Under the pieces are notes generated by a model, which worked only from the letters and a program-made list of their open reading frames with translations, had not been told where the DNA came from and made no database searches. This document shows positions 1 to 10,677 of a DNA stretch of 64,000 nt, in pieces (position 1 is the first letter of the stretch; every line of letters begins with the position of its first letter). Position numbers and translations under genes: made by a program. The DNA is from Skeletonema tropicum (lineage: Eukaryota; Bacillariophyta; Thalassiosirophyceae; Thalassiosirales; Thalassiosiraceae). Location: assembly GCA_037178625.1 (NCBI GenBank), contig CM074131.1, positions 3,658,001-3,722,000 on the forward strand, given 5' to 3'.

Positions 1-385
1 CCTTTCATAATGGGAGTATTTTGTACATGGTCTTTTCTCATGAGGAATCGCTGTGACATAGGCTAGGATGTTTCATTCTCACCTCAAAATCTCGGGAGGT
101 GGATTTCTTACTCGCAAGAAAGAGTGAATTCAAAAGGCAACGGCGGCCAACGGCCACTTACTCCAGCCACAACAAAATTCAAACAGCCTCCACCATGACA
201 AGACATGCTAAGAAAGTAATGTAAGCGCTGCCGGCGGCCGCCTGACCACCATGCCCTCTCTCATCTGCAATGAATTTAACACCACTATCAGTGATAGCAC
301 CGTTGCTTGCGAAGGTGGAGAAAAACTGACTTGAGACGAAAGGTTTGTCCATTATTGAGAGGAAAGATGAGTCATCAGTGGTGGG
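1..385 (+). repeat. Left terminal inverted repeat of outer element
   Basis: The arm pairs with the split right arm (1905-2130 plus 4337-4525). Landmarks shared by both arms are ggcggccgcct near 235, tgccctctctcat near 250 and ttgtccattattgagagg near 344. A diverged relative of this arm lies at about 9295-10035. Confidence 0.8.
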
Positions 386-1904
386 TGTTAAAGTTTTGGC
401 GTCTCAACCGATGCGTCGAATAAAACCAACTGCACGGGATTCCTCGCACCGACCTGCAATGGAAACTCTTGACGTTCTCGATGTATTTTTCTGCTGCACG
501 CAAAGAATTTGGGGCGGAAAAGGTAAGAATTCATTATTGCAAAATTAATACACATCGAACAATCACCACACAACATACGTCAATGATTTACTCACGAATT
601 TTCATTCGGTAAATACTTATCACGTCTACGTCATATATCACCATCATCTATTACACCATTAATACGACGTCGCAGCTGCATTTGATTGTTTATGATCCTT
701 CGGCAAAAAGTCGTTGCTCCAGTTTGAAATGAAAGGACATCAGCCTCAGCCCAGTGACGTACAGAGAGGGAAGAAGACAATCCGTTCAAAAGGGTCGGTG
801 TTATTAAGCATCCGACAATCAGCCTCGGCAACGTGCGGAATTCGAAGCAGTATAGGTGAGCTGGTCACGTTCTTGTTGCACGCCAATAATATCGTAATGT
901 ATCGTCTCTTCTGTATTGAACGCACATCAACTTCGGCGAGGTTAATCCTCGATGTATCGTTTGTCATCTCATTTAAATTCATACCTCTCTTGCAAATGAT
1001 GTAAACGGACAACAATGAAGACAGTAACAATATCACGTCAATCACAATCATGTTGCTACCGATTGAATGCATAATTACTGCTTAAAACACTATCGGATGA
1101 CGATGCCTCGACCGCGACGAATTATATCCTTGTTGAAATCATGATTGCTTTTATGATGCAGTCATTATTTCTATGCCATATATTCCGCTGCTATGAATGT
1201 CTCTGTTGGCAAATGCGGAAAATCTCTCTGTGTCATGTACCGCATATTCGAAGTGTCATTAGTTTGTCAGGTTGAATGCATTGAGAGCCGGTATTTCATA
1301 GTGTGTCAATACTGTAAGCATTGTGCATAAAATAGAATTGTGAAGATTGCTCTGTAATGTTCTATCTGTTATTCCTATCAACAGATATTGGAAGAGAGAA
1401 GATTGCATCGTAATGTTTCTCTCCGTTGTCGGATGAGATAGATTGCCATCGCCGATGGAAGCAATGGGAAGAAGAGGTCTTACAGAAGATCTGTTATGTC
1501 TAAAGAGTGCAATGGCAATGGATAGCCTAAGATTTAAGTGCGATAGGAGAAGCAATTTTTCATGATAATCGTTGTACTAACAATTGATTACATCTATTTT
1601 GTGCATAGGCGAAGCAAGTGTGTGCATAACATCACACCAGCGCAGTCACTGACGTGCGTGAATTCTGACATGTGCAGTGTGCAGGGAGAATCCTTCGTCT
1701 ATTTCGTCGTAACAGGCTGCAACCTTCGGAGACGTTTGACAGATGTCGTACCCAGAGAAGACTACGACGTGGATAAGCAAGACCATGCAGTGTTGTTTCA
1801 TCTCTTGATGTTACGACCCAATTGCAGCAGCTGATATGTCATGTCAGATTAGTCCGATTACAAGTGTCCGACTCTAGTGGTTTCTACCATTGCACTTGAG
1901 ACGG
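386..1904. other. Interior of outer element, no gene seen
   Basis: This 1.5-kb stretch has only short, unconvincing open frames in both orientations and no transposase motif. I read it as the non-coding interior of a non-autonomous element. Confidence 0.5.
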
Positions 1905-2130
1905 CGGCAGATTATCGCCGACCCTCTACTGATGACTCATCTTTCCTCTCAATAATGGACAACCCTTTCGTCCCAAATCAGTTCTTCTTCATCTTCGCAT
2001 GCAGCGGTGCTATCGCTGATTATTGTGGTTAAATTCATTGCGGATGAGAGAGGGCATGGTGGTTAGGCGGCCACCGGTAGCATGGTCATGGTCTAAGTAT
2101 ATTTATTACTCAAAAGGCTGTTCGAATTTA
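1905..2130 (-). repeat. Right inverted repeat, proximal half
   Basis: The reverse complement matches ~165-385 of the left arm. It ends at the TA (2129-2130) where the nested element inserted. The distal half of the arm resumes at 4337. Confidence 0.8.
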
Positions 2131-2380
2131 AGTACCGTCTATACGATACCTTAAAAAGTGTCCGGATTTTTCTGTTGTCCGGACTGTTTTTCAGGTGACT
2201 TGTAGGTGTCCGCAGCCTTTTTCGAGGAAGTGTCCGACCAGATTCGGACACTTTCAAATGCTTTGTGCGAAGCCAGCACTAAGCACGCACAACCCAGCAC
2301 GGCGGGCCACCACCCATCCACCACACCATGTTGTGTTAAAATATGTGTAAGAATAATACGACTACACACATCATACCATC

Positions 2381-3449
2381 ATGTCGGAGGATGCCATCGA
2401 ATACTGGTTTAGATCGAACACCCTACCATGGAATGATGAGATCGAAGATTTCCTCGATGATATGGGTGTTGAGACTGTCGAGCAACTGAAGTTTATTACA
2501 AAGGACCAGTGGGATGGGCTGTTCTCGACAGAAAAAAAGGTTGTCCAACTCACTGCCGGAATGGTGTATGATAAATATCTTAATGAAGCCGTTGATCTGA
2601 AGAAGTGTGCGACGGAACTACATCTGAAACCGGCAGCGGCAGCATCAGTAAAAAAACTCCAGCCAAAAAGGCACCTCACAAGGATGACGGGAGTTCCTTA
2701 AAGATGGATTCGTTTGGCTTTACGGTGAAGGTCATTAAAACAAAGGAACAAAAAAACCTGATCGCCATGGCAACCATTACCCTCCTCGCGACAAAGCGTA
2801 CATTACAGTAGCGCCGAAGGCTTGCTCAAACCATGCTCTTACCAAGCTCTACCTGAAGAAGATTATCTTGCCCGCTGGTGGATATGACAAAGAGACAGGA
2901 GAATGCGAAAACAAGATTGGTGTGCTGTGGGATGACTTCAAGTCATATTCTACAGCTGAGGTGAAAGACTTTTGACTATCACTTCCTTGTCTTTCTGTGG
3001 ATATCTTACCAGGAGGACTAACCCCATGTGGACAGCCTCTTGACAAGGTGATCAACAAGGTCTTCAAAGGTTACTTCCGTGACTTGTACGATGCATACAA
3101 CCTCATTGCTCCCGTCACAGAAAAAGGGACGCCTGAAGCTCCATCACGACAGCAATTGGCAACATGGGTTGTTCAGGCCTGGGATAAGATTCCTGAAGAA
3201 ATGGTTAGAAAGTCATGGACTGCATGTGGATACACTCCGGAAGAGGAGCTTTCCTTTTCGGATAAAGGGCAGGTTGTGCTTTGGACCGAAGATGAGGTAC
3301 ATAAAATGGTGAAGCAGTATTGTGGCCAGGAGGGGCTGGACCATCTTTTAGACGAGGAAAATGGGAATGAAGATGACTTTGTCGCGATTGAAGCAGCATT
3401 TGGCATCATTGATGAGGATGGGGACAATAGCGATGGAGAGATGGAGTAG
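2381..3449 (+). pseudogene. Frameshifted pogo-type DDE transposase
   Basis: The gene begins with an ATG at 2381 that opens 106 acidic/helical residues I cannot assign to a named domain. The remainder is recognisable but split over frames. A stretch around 2775-2975 encodes a YLKK-ILP segment and LWDDFKSY, resembling the region of pogo-type DDE_1 proteins that holds the second catalytic Asp. It stops at 2972-2974. From about 2997 the frame gives ILPGGLTPCGQPLDKVINK, close to the family signature GGLT-QPLDV-NK-F, followed by an acidic tail ending at 3449. The first catalytic Asp region is not visible. The gene needs at least two frame changes, so it is probably dead. Family assignment is from motif recall. 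Confidence 0.75.
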
Positions 3450-3860
3450 AATAATTTTAAGTATTTGTTGTTACATGTTGCGCTCTAAGAAACCGTTTTG
3501 TAGCCAGCACCTTATATTCCAGCACCTATGACTCCATCATTATTAGATGTGCAGAAAATTAATCTCGATGATCCATAGAATGAAATAATAGCAAATGTAT
3601 TAAATTACTATGGCAGATCGTACTTCAGATTGGACTGATTCCATCATTGAGGTATCTTCGTAGTTTCGTATGATACTGGTTCAGACTAGTACCAGTGTAA
3701 TATTATTGTTCAGTACAGTGTCATCTTTCTGGTTCATATTTTAACCAGTGTAGTATTCTAATCTTATGGTAAATGATGATGATGGGTGCTCATGAGGATA
3801 ACGGGACAAGCACGGTCCGGGCTGTCCTCCACAGGTCGAAACATATTGGTTGAGATTATA

Positions 3861-3990
3861 ACATTGGTTCTGGTAAGTACCAGTGCAATAAACTATTAAG
3901 AATAAAACATTGGTTCTGGTAAGTACCAGTGTAATACACTATTAAAAAAGAACATTGGTTCTGATAAGTACCAGTGCAATAAACGATTTA
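3861..3990 (+). repeat. Three tandem ~45-bp repeats
   Basis: Three near-identical units start at 3861, 3907 and 3952. Each contains acattggttctg and a small palindrome, agtaccagt preceded by tggta. Shorter relatives sit at 3680-3760. Separately, the word ataaggtgct recurs at about 4027, 4101 and 4184, with its inverse at ~3508. These look like subterminal repeats of the nested element. Confidence 0.7.
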
Positions 3991-4336
3991 GAAACCTAAC
4001 AGAAGACTACACGTGGAATTCCGAATATAAGGTGCTGACATTCTCTAGTAACACAAAAAAATAAGGACAAAGAAGAAATACTAAAAATGGGCTGTATAAT
4101 ATAAGGTGCTGAAATATAGGTGGTACTAGACAGCAAAAAAACAAGATATAACGCATAATAAAAGGTGCTGGTGGAGAAAAAAATATAAGGTGCTCGCTAC
4201 AAACCTATCTCTAAGAAACCCTTGAAAGTGTCCGGATTCTAGAATGTGTCCGTGCATCCTTGCAGGGGGAGTGACAATGTCCGGGCTGCAATAGTGTGGT
4301 CCTGTCCTACGGACACTTTTTAAGATAGACGGTACT

Positions 4337-4525
4337 TATGCAGCTGTAGAACGTCCGTTTGCGTGCCGTTTGCCGTTGCCTTTTGAATATTATCTTTCTT
4401 GTGAATAAGAAATCCACTTCCCGAGGCTTTGAAGTGACTTCTGATAAAGAGAAACATCCTAGCCTATGTCACAGCGATACTTTATGAGAAAGGACCATGT
4501 ACAAAATACTCCCATTATGAAAGGG
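4337..4525 (-). repeat. Right inverted repeat, distal half
   Basis: The reverse complement matches bases 1-160, including gacataggctaggatgtttc and the tip. It is the outer part of the arm cut by the nested element. Confidence 0.85.
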
Positions 4526-5764
4526 ACTGCCATTTAGATCAGCCTGACACAGTTCAAAAATAAGGTAAAATAAGGTCTCTGGTACATAAGTAGAGTTAAC
4601 TCATCCCCGAGCTGCTGCGCTGTTTCTCACGCGCAGCTCTGCTGTTGCTTCCTCAGTCAACGAAAAGTCTTCTCCGATGGTTTCTTTGATGACTTCCAAC
4701 TCATGAGTCCGTGAAAGTAAATCAGCGACGACAGTGCTCTGCCTAGTGAATACGGATTTAGTGTCCTTCTCCTGTTCCGTAAGAAACTCTTTGTATGTTT
4801 CGATGGTAAGAGTAAGGCTACATCAACAGTAAATGCTTTTCATAGAATTGCTGTTATCAATGCGGAGACTCTCCAATATTCACACTTGAAAGAGAGCGAA
4901 CCCACGCATACGATCATGGCCGTGTCATATAACGAGCTTTGTTCCTACACAACTCTGATGGCAGTCGTAGCAGTAGTAGTAGTAAAGGAAGGCGATGGGG
5001 AAGCCTTCTCTTACTATCACAGCCGAAAGTCGGGATAGCGCTGTCAAGATTCTGTACCAAGTTGGTAGGGCGCTTCAAGGCATGAGAGGCACAGAGGCAT
5101 CTCCGGATGGAATATTCCCCGATCCATGGGAGATACTTTCGTTAAGGTACCGCTGGATACTGATACTGGAAATATCTGTGAAAGACCTTACATACAACAA
5201 ACATATACTTCCTTATCGAGCTGTTTGAACGACCACACAGTTACACACGGCTATTCTTTTCAGGGGAACCACACACATCATCATACAATATATACTCATG
5301 AGCAATGGCTTAGTTCAGCTCGGATGATTCAGAATGATACAAAGCGGTCACAAACACTGCTCGCAGCAATAAACGAAAACGAAGTGGTGCACAGCTACCG
5401 TCATACTTTTATTCATTTCTTATGGGTATATGGACGGGTGAGGTTCAAGAGATTCAACACAAACAGTCACAAGTTACGATCACTTTTTTGCTATCAACTT
5501 ATCTTAATTAAGCTCATCCTCTTGGCAAAGTGGCCAGCCACTTATTTATCGTATTTTCGAATCGCATTAGGAGCACTTGAATGAGAAGTCCTACACGACA
5601 TTAACATGTATATTTTCCCACTCTTTTGGGACTTCACCTTTAGATTTTGTAGTCTCCACAAAGTTATCCGACGGACAGCACCCTCCATCGATACACTTTC
5701 CTTCATCCTGATCATACCTACAAATAGATCGGAAATTAGCGTAACACCTCTCTCCATCCAAGTC
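4526..5764. other. Intergenic, no supported gene
   Basis: Open frames at 4995-5228 and 5126-5584 overlap each other and have no recognisable domain, signal or biased composition. I see no repeat structure here. Confidence 0.4.
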
Positions 5765-6727
5765 TTACTTCTTTCCTCCATTGCCCGCTCCATCTTCATC
5801 ATCCTTCTGCTTCTGTTGATCATTCTCTTTCAACTCCAGTGCCAGTGTGTTGTCATCAGTGTACTTCGTAGTCGTAGTGGCAGCTTCCTCCTTGCTTGGA
5901 GTTGGAGGAGCGGCCATACTTGCCACAATAGCATTTGCATTAGGTTTGACTGTGATTGCCTCATCAATGTCTGACCCCCCCCCCCCGCACACGAGGACAA
6001 GCTCATTACCATAGTTATCCTCCACACGTGCAAAAGGGTCCAAAGAGTCACAATGGTTATGTGTTGGATCCAGTGGGCCGGCTGCGCACTTGGCGAAAAA
6101 CGCTTCCTTGTTGGCAATTAGAGTAGGCACGGCAGCATCGAACTCCGCCTGCGTGGCGTAGCGCAATCCCGCAGGGCAGAAGGAATTATACGATGACAAG
6201 GGGTTCAACTGGGAGCAATAACCTGAGCAAGGAGAAGCCCATAGCCAACAGAGGCCGTTGACGTAGTAACAGTAATCCACAGCTGGGAAATACGTGGTCG
6301 GAGCAAGCGAAGGTAGTGCTTTGGGTGCTTTGGAAGCTTTGGGCTCTCTGGAAACCTTCGGCGATTTTGAGGTCTTGATGACAGCAGTAGCTTGGTTCGC
6401 GTTGATCTTACGATTCTCACTCTCCCAGACGCCAATGCCAGTTCCAGCGGCAACCGCTACCAACACCGCAGCAGCAGCAGTTCCTACATACTTTGACTTT
6501 CTGCTCCAAATCCAACGGCATGGATTTGCAGCCACTGCACCTGCATTATCTGGACCTGGACGACCTCCAGATCCAGATCTGGATTGCTCGTCAACACCTG
6601 TCTCAGGATCGGGATCCGCGCCTTCATTGTTCCACGTAGCCTCAACTTCCACTCCTTCTCCTTTAGCAGTACCTCCATCGGCGTTTTCAGAAGGGGCAGT
6701 TTGCTCAAAAAGGTTTCTCGTAGTCAT
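5765..6727 (-). CDS. Single-pass membrane protein with Cys-rich outer domain
   Basis: The frame encodes 320 residues from the first true ATG (6725-6727); upstream codons in frame start with TTG. Residues ~1-75 are acidic, with many Gly, Glu and Asp. They are followed by a basic patch (WSRKSK) and one hydrophobic segment of about 20 residues rich in Ala and Val (about 80-102). After a Lys/Pro/Ser linker with SKSPK-, SKAPK-type repeats comes a domain with many Cys and aromatic residues (YCYYVNGLCWLW, SGYCSQL, FCPAGLRYAT). The C-terminus is acidic and Gln-rich. The layout suggests a type II membrane protein with a disulfide-bonded lumenal or cell-surface domain. I do not recognise the family. 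A run of C at ~5972-5986 encodes the internal GGGG and is a slippage risk. Confidence 0.6.
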   Translation of the reverse strand: MTTRNLFEQTAPSENADGGTAKGEGVEVEATWNNEGADPDPETGVDEQSRSGSGGRPGPDNAGAVAANPCRWIWSRKSKYVGTAAAAVLVAVAAGTGIGVWESENRKINANQATAVIKTSKSPKVSREPKASKAPKALPSLAPTTYFPAVDYCYYVNGLCWLWASPCSGYCSQLNPLSSYNSFCPAGLRYATQAEFDAAVPTLIANKEAFFAKCAAGPLDPTHNHCDSLDPFARVEDNYGNELVLVCGGGGSDIDEAITVKPNANAIVASMAAPPTPSKEEAATTTTKYTDDNTLALELKENDQQKQKDDEDGAGNGGKK

Positions 6728-7189
6728 ATTGATGTCCAATCTTGCTAACAATTGAGCTATTGATCAATATATTTGGTGATATAACAAAAGACTTATTATG
6801 ACTTAAAATATAAAGGAAACGATCAACGTTTTTGGATTCGGCTCAACTTGTGCTTTCATTGCTGGTCGAGAAAGCATTCCGAAACATATTGAGAAACGAG
6901 AAACCAGATAACATATAGCTGTCTCATCTCCTCCACTCCGTCAAATTGATTCCTACGTACCTCCCATACAAGATAGATAACGGCACTCCCTTTCCGCCGA
7001 ATTTAGAAAATAAACAAATTCAAAAAAAAATCCCATCGGGCCACCACTTTCGCACACAAAGCATCATCCACGGCTGCATCAAACTCTTTCCCGCCAGAAG
7101 TAGTGAGTCAGTCACGGATTAATCCGTGATTAAAATCTGATGCATCTTCAATCTAACAATCTACGTATAATATCTTTGTAAGAGTTACT
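6728..7189. other. Intergenic with gattcctacgtac motif
   Basis: The stretch is AT-rich and holds the upstream region of the minus-strand membrane-protein gene. The word gattcctacgtac near 6949 recurs in similar form near 15019, 18416 and 62887, always between genes or at repeat edges. Nothing else stands out. Confidence 0.4.
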
Positions 7190-8793
7190 CTAACTCAATG
7201 CAATCAATTCAATAACAAACAACTCCACCTCCACACTCTCCAGCGTTGACATCCTCACTTTGTCTCGCTTCTTCTTGCGCTCTTCTTCTTTGGATGTGTA
7301 ATCCTTACGTGGTCCACGGCATGAATCTGCATCAACAGTTGCGCCGTGTGCAACAACATCTGGATGCGATTCTTCTTGGCGCAGTCCCGCCATGGCTTCG
7401 GCACGGATCTGCCTATCCTTTGTGAACTGGAATTGCTCTCGCAACTTCGAAGACTCTTGGTGCTGTTTCTCACCCCAGTCTTCACGTTTGTTACCCAAGC
7501 CTCCTTCAGATTTCATCTGTTCTAGTACATGAGCCCACATCAAGTGCACTTTAGGTGTGACGTTCAATCCCATTTTAACATGTTCGTGGACTGCAGCTGT
7601 GATAAAACGCTCGTACATTCTGGCATCCTTTGCAGTCGGGTTGATCTTGCTTGCATAAGAAAAGGCACCATCCCACAAGATGCATAGGGTTGCATAATTC
7701 TTGCATACTTGTTGTATCTCTTCTTTTTTGTACTCACAACCTTCCTTCATGTTCGCCGTAAGAATCTCTGCAAATGCCTCGAATATTTCATGCGATGAGA
7801 GTTAGAGACAAACTGTGCTGCTTCGTCTTCGCTGATGGTCCCATTCTCGCGACACTTCAATGAATGCTCTACAAATGTAGTTGGTTTGGATTTCTTTGCA
7901 GGCGGCTCGCTGCAATCGTCATTGAGCTGCTGCTCTTGACACTCCATGGCATCGTCATCATCTTTGACATCGTCGTCAGTGTCATCATCTTCGACATCGT
8001 CGTCAGCGTCATCACTTGGTCTCGCAAATTTGTTGGCCCAGAAGTCAATGTCGGCGGAGATAGTGTCAGTACACAAATTGCGAATGCTGTAAATAAAAGT
8101 GCGTTGACGTGATGATAGTTTCGCCAGAGGCGGTGGTTTATGTACGCCGTCGCTCCGTTTTCTTAGTTGTGTACCATAATTCTTAAAGCTCCATCCGATC
8201 TGATCCTCCTCATCTTCACCTATTTCAGTTGTTCTTCTCTCTCCAATACGAATGACATTTAACCTGGACTTCTCCTTGTCTTTCTGCGTTAGACCTTTCA
8301 TAGCATTCTTCCAATCAACATTAAATTGCTGCACCTCAAATTCACTTTTATGTTCAACCAACAAAGCTTCCCATCGATCTCTTTCGATTTGTATCTCCTC
8401 CGTCTTCTCGCTCTCTTTAGTAACCGGATCGACAGCATAAGTGTATGATGCCAGCCCAGTGCCGACCAGGAAAGCATAGTACTCATCCTTCCTGAAGAAT
8501 CCAAGTCGACGAGCAAGGCTGTACTCTTCTGCGCCTCCGCTGATGGTGTACCAACATGACTCCCCGACCGACAGGAACAACAAAAGTTCCAATAATAAGT
8601 TTCGCGCACGCATCATGGATTCGTTGGGCTGCATTACCGAGTCTGCGTGCCCTTTTCGTATGGAATGTTCGGCTGCACTTGATGAAGCTACTATGAAAAA
8701 AGGGCACGCAAAAGCAGTATGTGGAAGCAATGGCAATGGTTCTTCTGAGCAAGGTAGGGCGTAGTTGTGCAACTTTTTGGAATTTTTGGCCAT
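7190..8793 (-). pseudogene. Transposon-like gene with a frameshift
   Basis: Two minus-strand frames abut: 8793-7747 (348 codons) and 7750-7190 (186 codons). The second frame stays open upstream of its ATG, to about 7820, and reads HEIFEAFAEI before MKEGC. One shifted base near 7800-7830 would join the two into a protein of about 530 residues, so this is probably one gene with a frameshift. Features are a hydrophobic stretch near residue 65, an acidic run of Asp repeats near 255-285, a nuclear-signal-like AKKSKP, and in the second half TPKVHLMWAHVLEQM followed by GLGNKREDWGEKQHQES. This H-to-GLG-to-EQ-x-ES layout resembles proteins carried by repeated elements in diatoms and other protists. 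That placement is inference from memory; no catalytic motif is assigned. Confidence 0.5.
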
Positions 8794-8924
8794 TGCGCGA
8801 GGGCTTCTCTAAGTGGGGGCGGACAGGAGTGAAACTTATTGAAGCAGATGGGCATCTGAAATGACGAAGAAAAATCGCTAAAATTCACTAATTCCTCTCC
8901 GGGACAGCCGTGGGACGGAAGTCA

Positions 8925-9045
8925 TGGTTGAAATGTCGTAGATGGTAGCTAATCTATGGGTAATAAGTAGATAAACTTACGTACTTACTTGATACTATGT
9001 AGTCTGCCCCCGAGGGCATGCCCGAAAGTTGCAAATATACTTGAC
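8925..9045 (+). repeat. Dispersed repeat, copy 1 of 2
   Basis: About 100 bases around gtagtctgcccccgagggca (9000-9019), including gggtaataagta upstream, recur inverted at about 31105-31205. This looks like the end of a dispersed DNA element. Copy 1 lies just upstream of the frameshifted transposon-like gene. Confidence 0.7.
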
Positions 9046-9104
9046 GAAAAGGTAAAATGGAAAAACTAAGTTAAATGGGATTATGGCCATTTTGGACTGG
9101 TGTG

Positions 9105-9292
9105 CCCTGTTGGGTACCATGCAACAATCGCGACCTCACTGTACCCTACCCAATACCCGATACCCGAGTATTTTGACTCGGGTATCGGGTATATACCCGA
9201 TACCCATACCCGATGCCCCTATTCCAGTGATACCCATACCCGTACCCGTACCCGACGGGATTTTCCCTCGGGTGCACAACCCTGGACCCCAA
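9105..9292. repeat. GGGTAYCC-rich simple-repeat element
   Basis: The stretch is built from variants of tacccgatacccgta and its inverse, with a near-perfect inverted repeat gagtattttgactcgggtat. It ends in gcacaacccttgg-like sequence (cacaaccctggacccc). The element at 55068-55485 has the same words and end, so both are probably members of one small foldback family. Confidence 0.6.
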
Positions 9293-10035
9293 ACAAATTC
9301 AAAACAGCAACCTACCTCGCTCCTCGCTCGCTCCACATCCACACATCGACAACTACACTGCTTGAGTTAGTTATTGACCATGATAATATATAGACTCTGC
9401 CGACCGCCGGCCGCCTCCACCTGCCCTCTCATCATCCGCAATGTATAACACCACCACTGTACGGACATGATAAATTATGGATTATGGCAAAGAACGGAAC
9501 TTAAGTAGCACCGTGCGTGGACAGGCTGTAGTACCAAAAATTGGTGAGAACAACTCTTTTCATGTGGACACCGACTTGTATTGACTTCAACCATGCTCTA
9601 ATGTATCCACTTACATGTCTTGTGTTGAATGCCGAAGGGCCAAGGCAAGGACGAAGAACGGACCTAATAAAGCATGAGTCGCTTCCACTTCCACCACAAC
9701 GAATTCAACGTTCGTCCCTTTTGGGACACACAGAACCGAACCCGTGAAACAAGTGATGTTGATGTGCAACAAGAGAACGAATCTGAAGTACTTGATGATG
9801 TATTTTGTCAGGGAAAAAGAGGGCTCTGTTCAATCAGAAATGACAATTCACTCGAGTATCAAGTGGTTACTGCAAGGATGGCATTAGAAAAGGATGGAAT
9901 ATCTAGGTACCTTGTCAACAAGCTTCCTCAAGGCTGCCTGGGCTGCTTTTTTGTATACTCTCTGTGCTATTTTACTTGAGACGAAAGGGTTGTCCATTAC
10001 TGAGAGGAAAGATGAGTCATCGGTAGTGGGCCAAT
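9293..10035 (+). repeat. Decayed arm of the outer-element family, interrupted
   Basis: Bases ~9293-9460 resemble 155-290 (caaattcaaaacagc, gccggccgcct, tgccctctcatc), and ~9974-10030 resembles 333-385 (cttgagacgaaagggttgtccatt). About 510 bases between the two parts have no counterpart in the first copy. An open frame there (9674-9979) has no recognisable domain. Confidence 0.6.
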
Positions 10036-10677
10036 TCGTTTGATTGCTCGATAGAGCGAAGAATTTCGTGGCCAAAGTCTATTCAATGACGAGCTACGTA
10101 ACTGCAGAAAGGCCGTCTATTATCTCGAGATTATTCGCACACTTTCATCTCTCCTCCAATGCTCATTTTCTGTTATTTGTTCGGCCATAATTGCCTCTGT
10201 TGTCGATCTGTCGCGGTCAGCCTCTGCCCAGCACGGCCCCGAGACGGACCAGGGACGCATTCCCATCAATACTTGGGGCCATTGAGTGACGTGATTGCTC
10301 TACGATAATGAGACGGTGAAAATAATCGTGGACTCTTTTTTAGCGATGCGGCTTGAATGGAGGCCACAGCTGCCCGATTGAACCCTCTGCTTTCAGGTTG
10401 TGGAAGGGTTTCATTCATACTTCTAGATGACTTCAGAAGGGCTGATGGGTCACGTGATTTTTATACTGAGGTTTCAAAGTTTGGTAACTGGATGAAGATT
10501 TGAAGAGGGGGGCTCATATCTATCTGTCGTCAGTTCTTGCATTCTTCCTCTTATAACCTAGATAAATTAAACTGAAGAAGTGGAGCAGTGGATTCAGTCC
10601 ATTGCAGCTGCGTAAGTAGACGTAGACACTGGTGTTATGAATTATCTTACAACGATAGATACACATGAAAAACGAAA
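10036..10677. other. Intergenic, no supported gene
   Basis: I see no coding frame, repeat or RNA motif here. It lies downstream of the minus-strand cystinosin gene. Confidence 0.4.

Larger units (their letters stand above)
2131..4336 (+). mobile_element. Nested pogo/Tc1-mariner-like element with TA duplication
   Basis: The element starts agtaccgtctat and ends with its exact inverse atagacggtact. It is bracketed by TA at 2129-2130 and 4337-4338, the usual target duplication of the Tc1/mariner/pogo superfamily. A second inverted block, ttaaaaagtgtccg (about 2151-2164), recurs inverted just before the right tip. Inside both ends the word gtccg recurs several times (2159-2240 and 4208-4320), which could be transposase-binding sites. 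It carries a broken DDE transposase gene. It inserted into the right arm of the outer element. Confidence 0.88.
1..4525. mobile_element. TIR element interrupted by a nested transposon
   Basis: The first ~160 bases are repeated in inverted orientation at 4370-4525, up to the terminal motif cattatgaaaggg. The match continues inward: bases ~165-385 match the reverse complement of ~1905-2128. If 2131-4336 plus one TA is taken out, the right arm becomes one continuous ~385-bp inverted repeat of the left arm. The element is therefore about 2.3 kb with long terminal inverted repeats, and was later hit by a second transposon. The left tip lies at or just before base 1, so its target duplication cannot be checked. 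No transposase is seen in the interior (386-1904), so it is probably non-autonomous. Confidence 0.85.

Noticed and set aside
4995..5584. Two overlapping plus-strand frames of 77 and 152 codons
   Set aside because: No domain, no signal, overlapping in different frames, and composition like the surrounding non-coding DNA.
5972..5990. C run as a possible programmed frameshift site
   Set aside because: The frame is open across it on the minus strand, so no shift is needed.
9674..9979. 101-codon plus-strand frame inside the decayed repeat
   Set aside because: No recognisable domain and located in interrupted repeat DNA.
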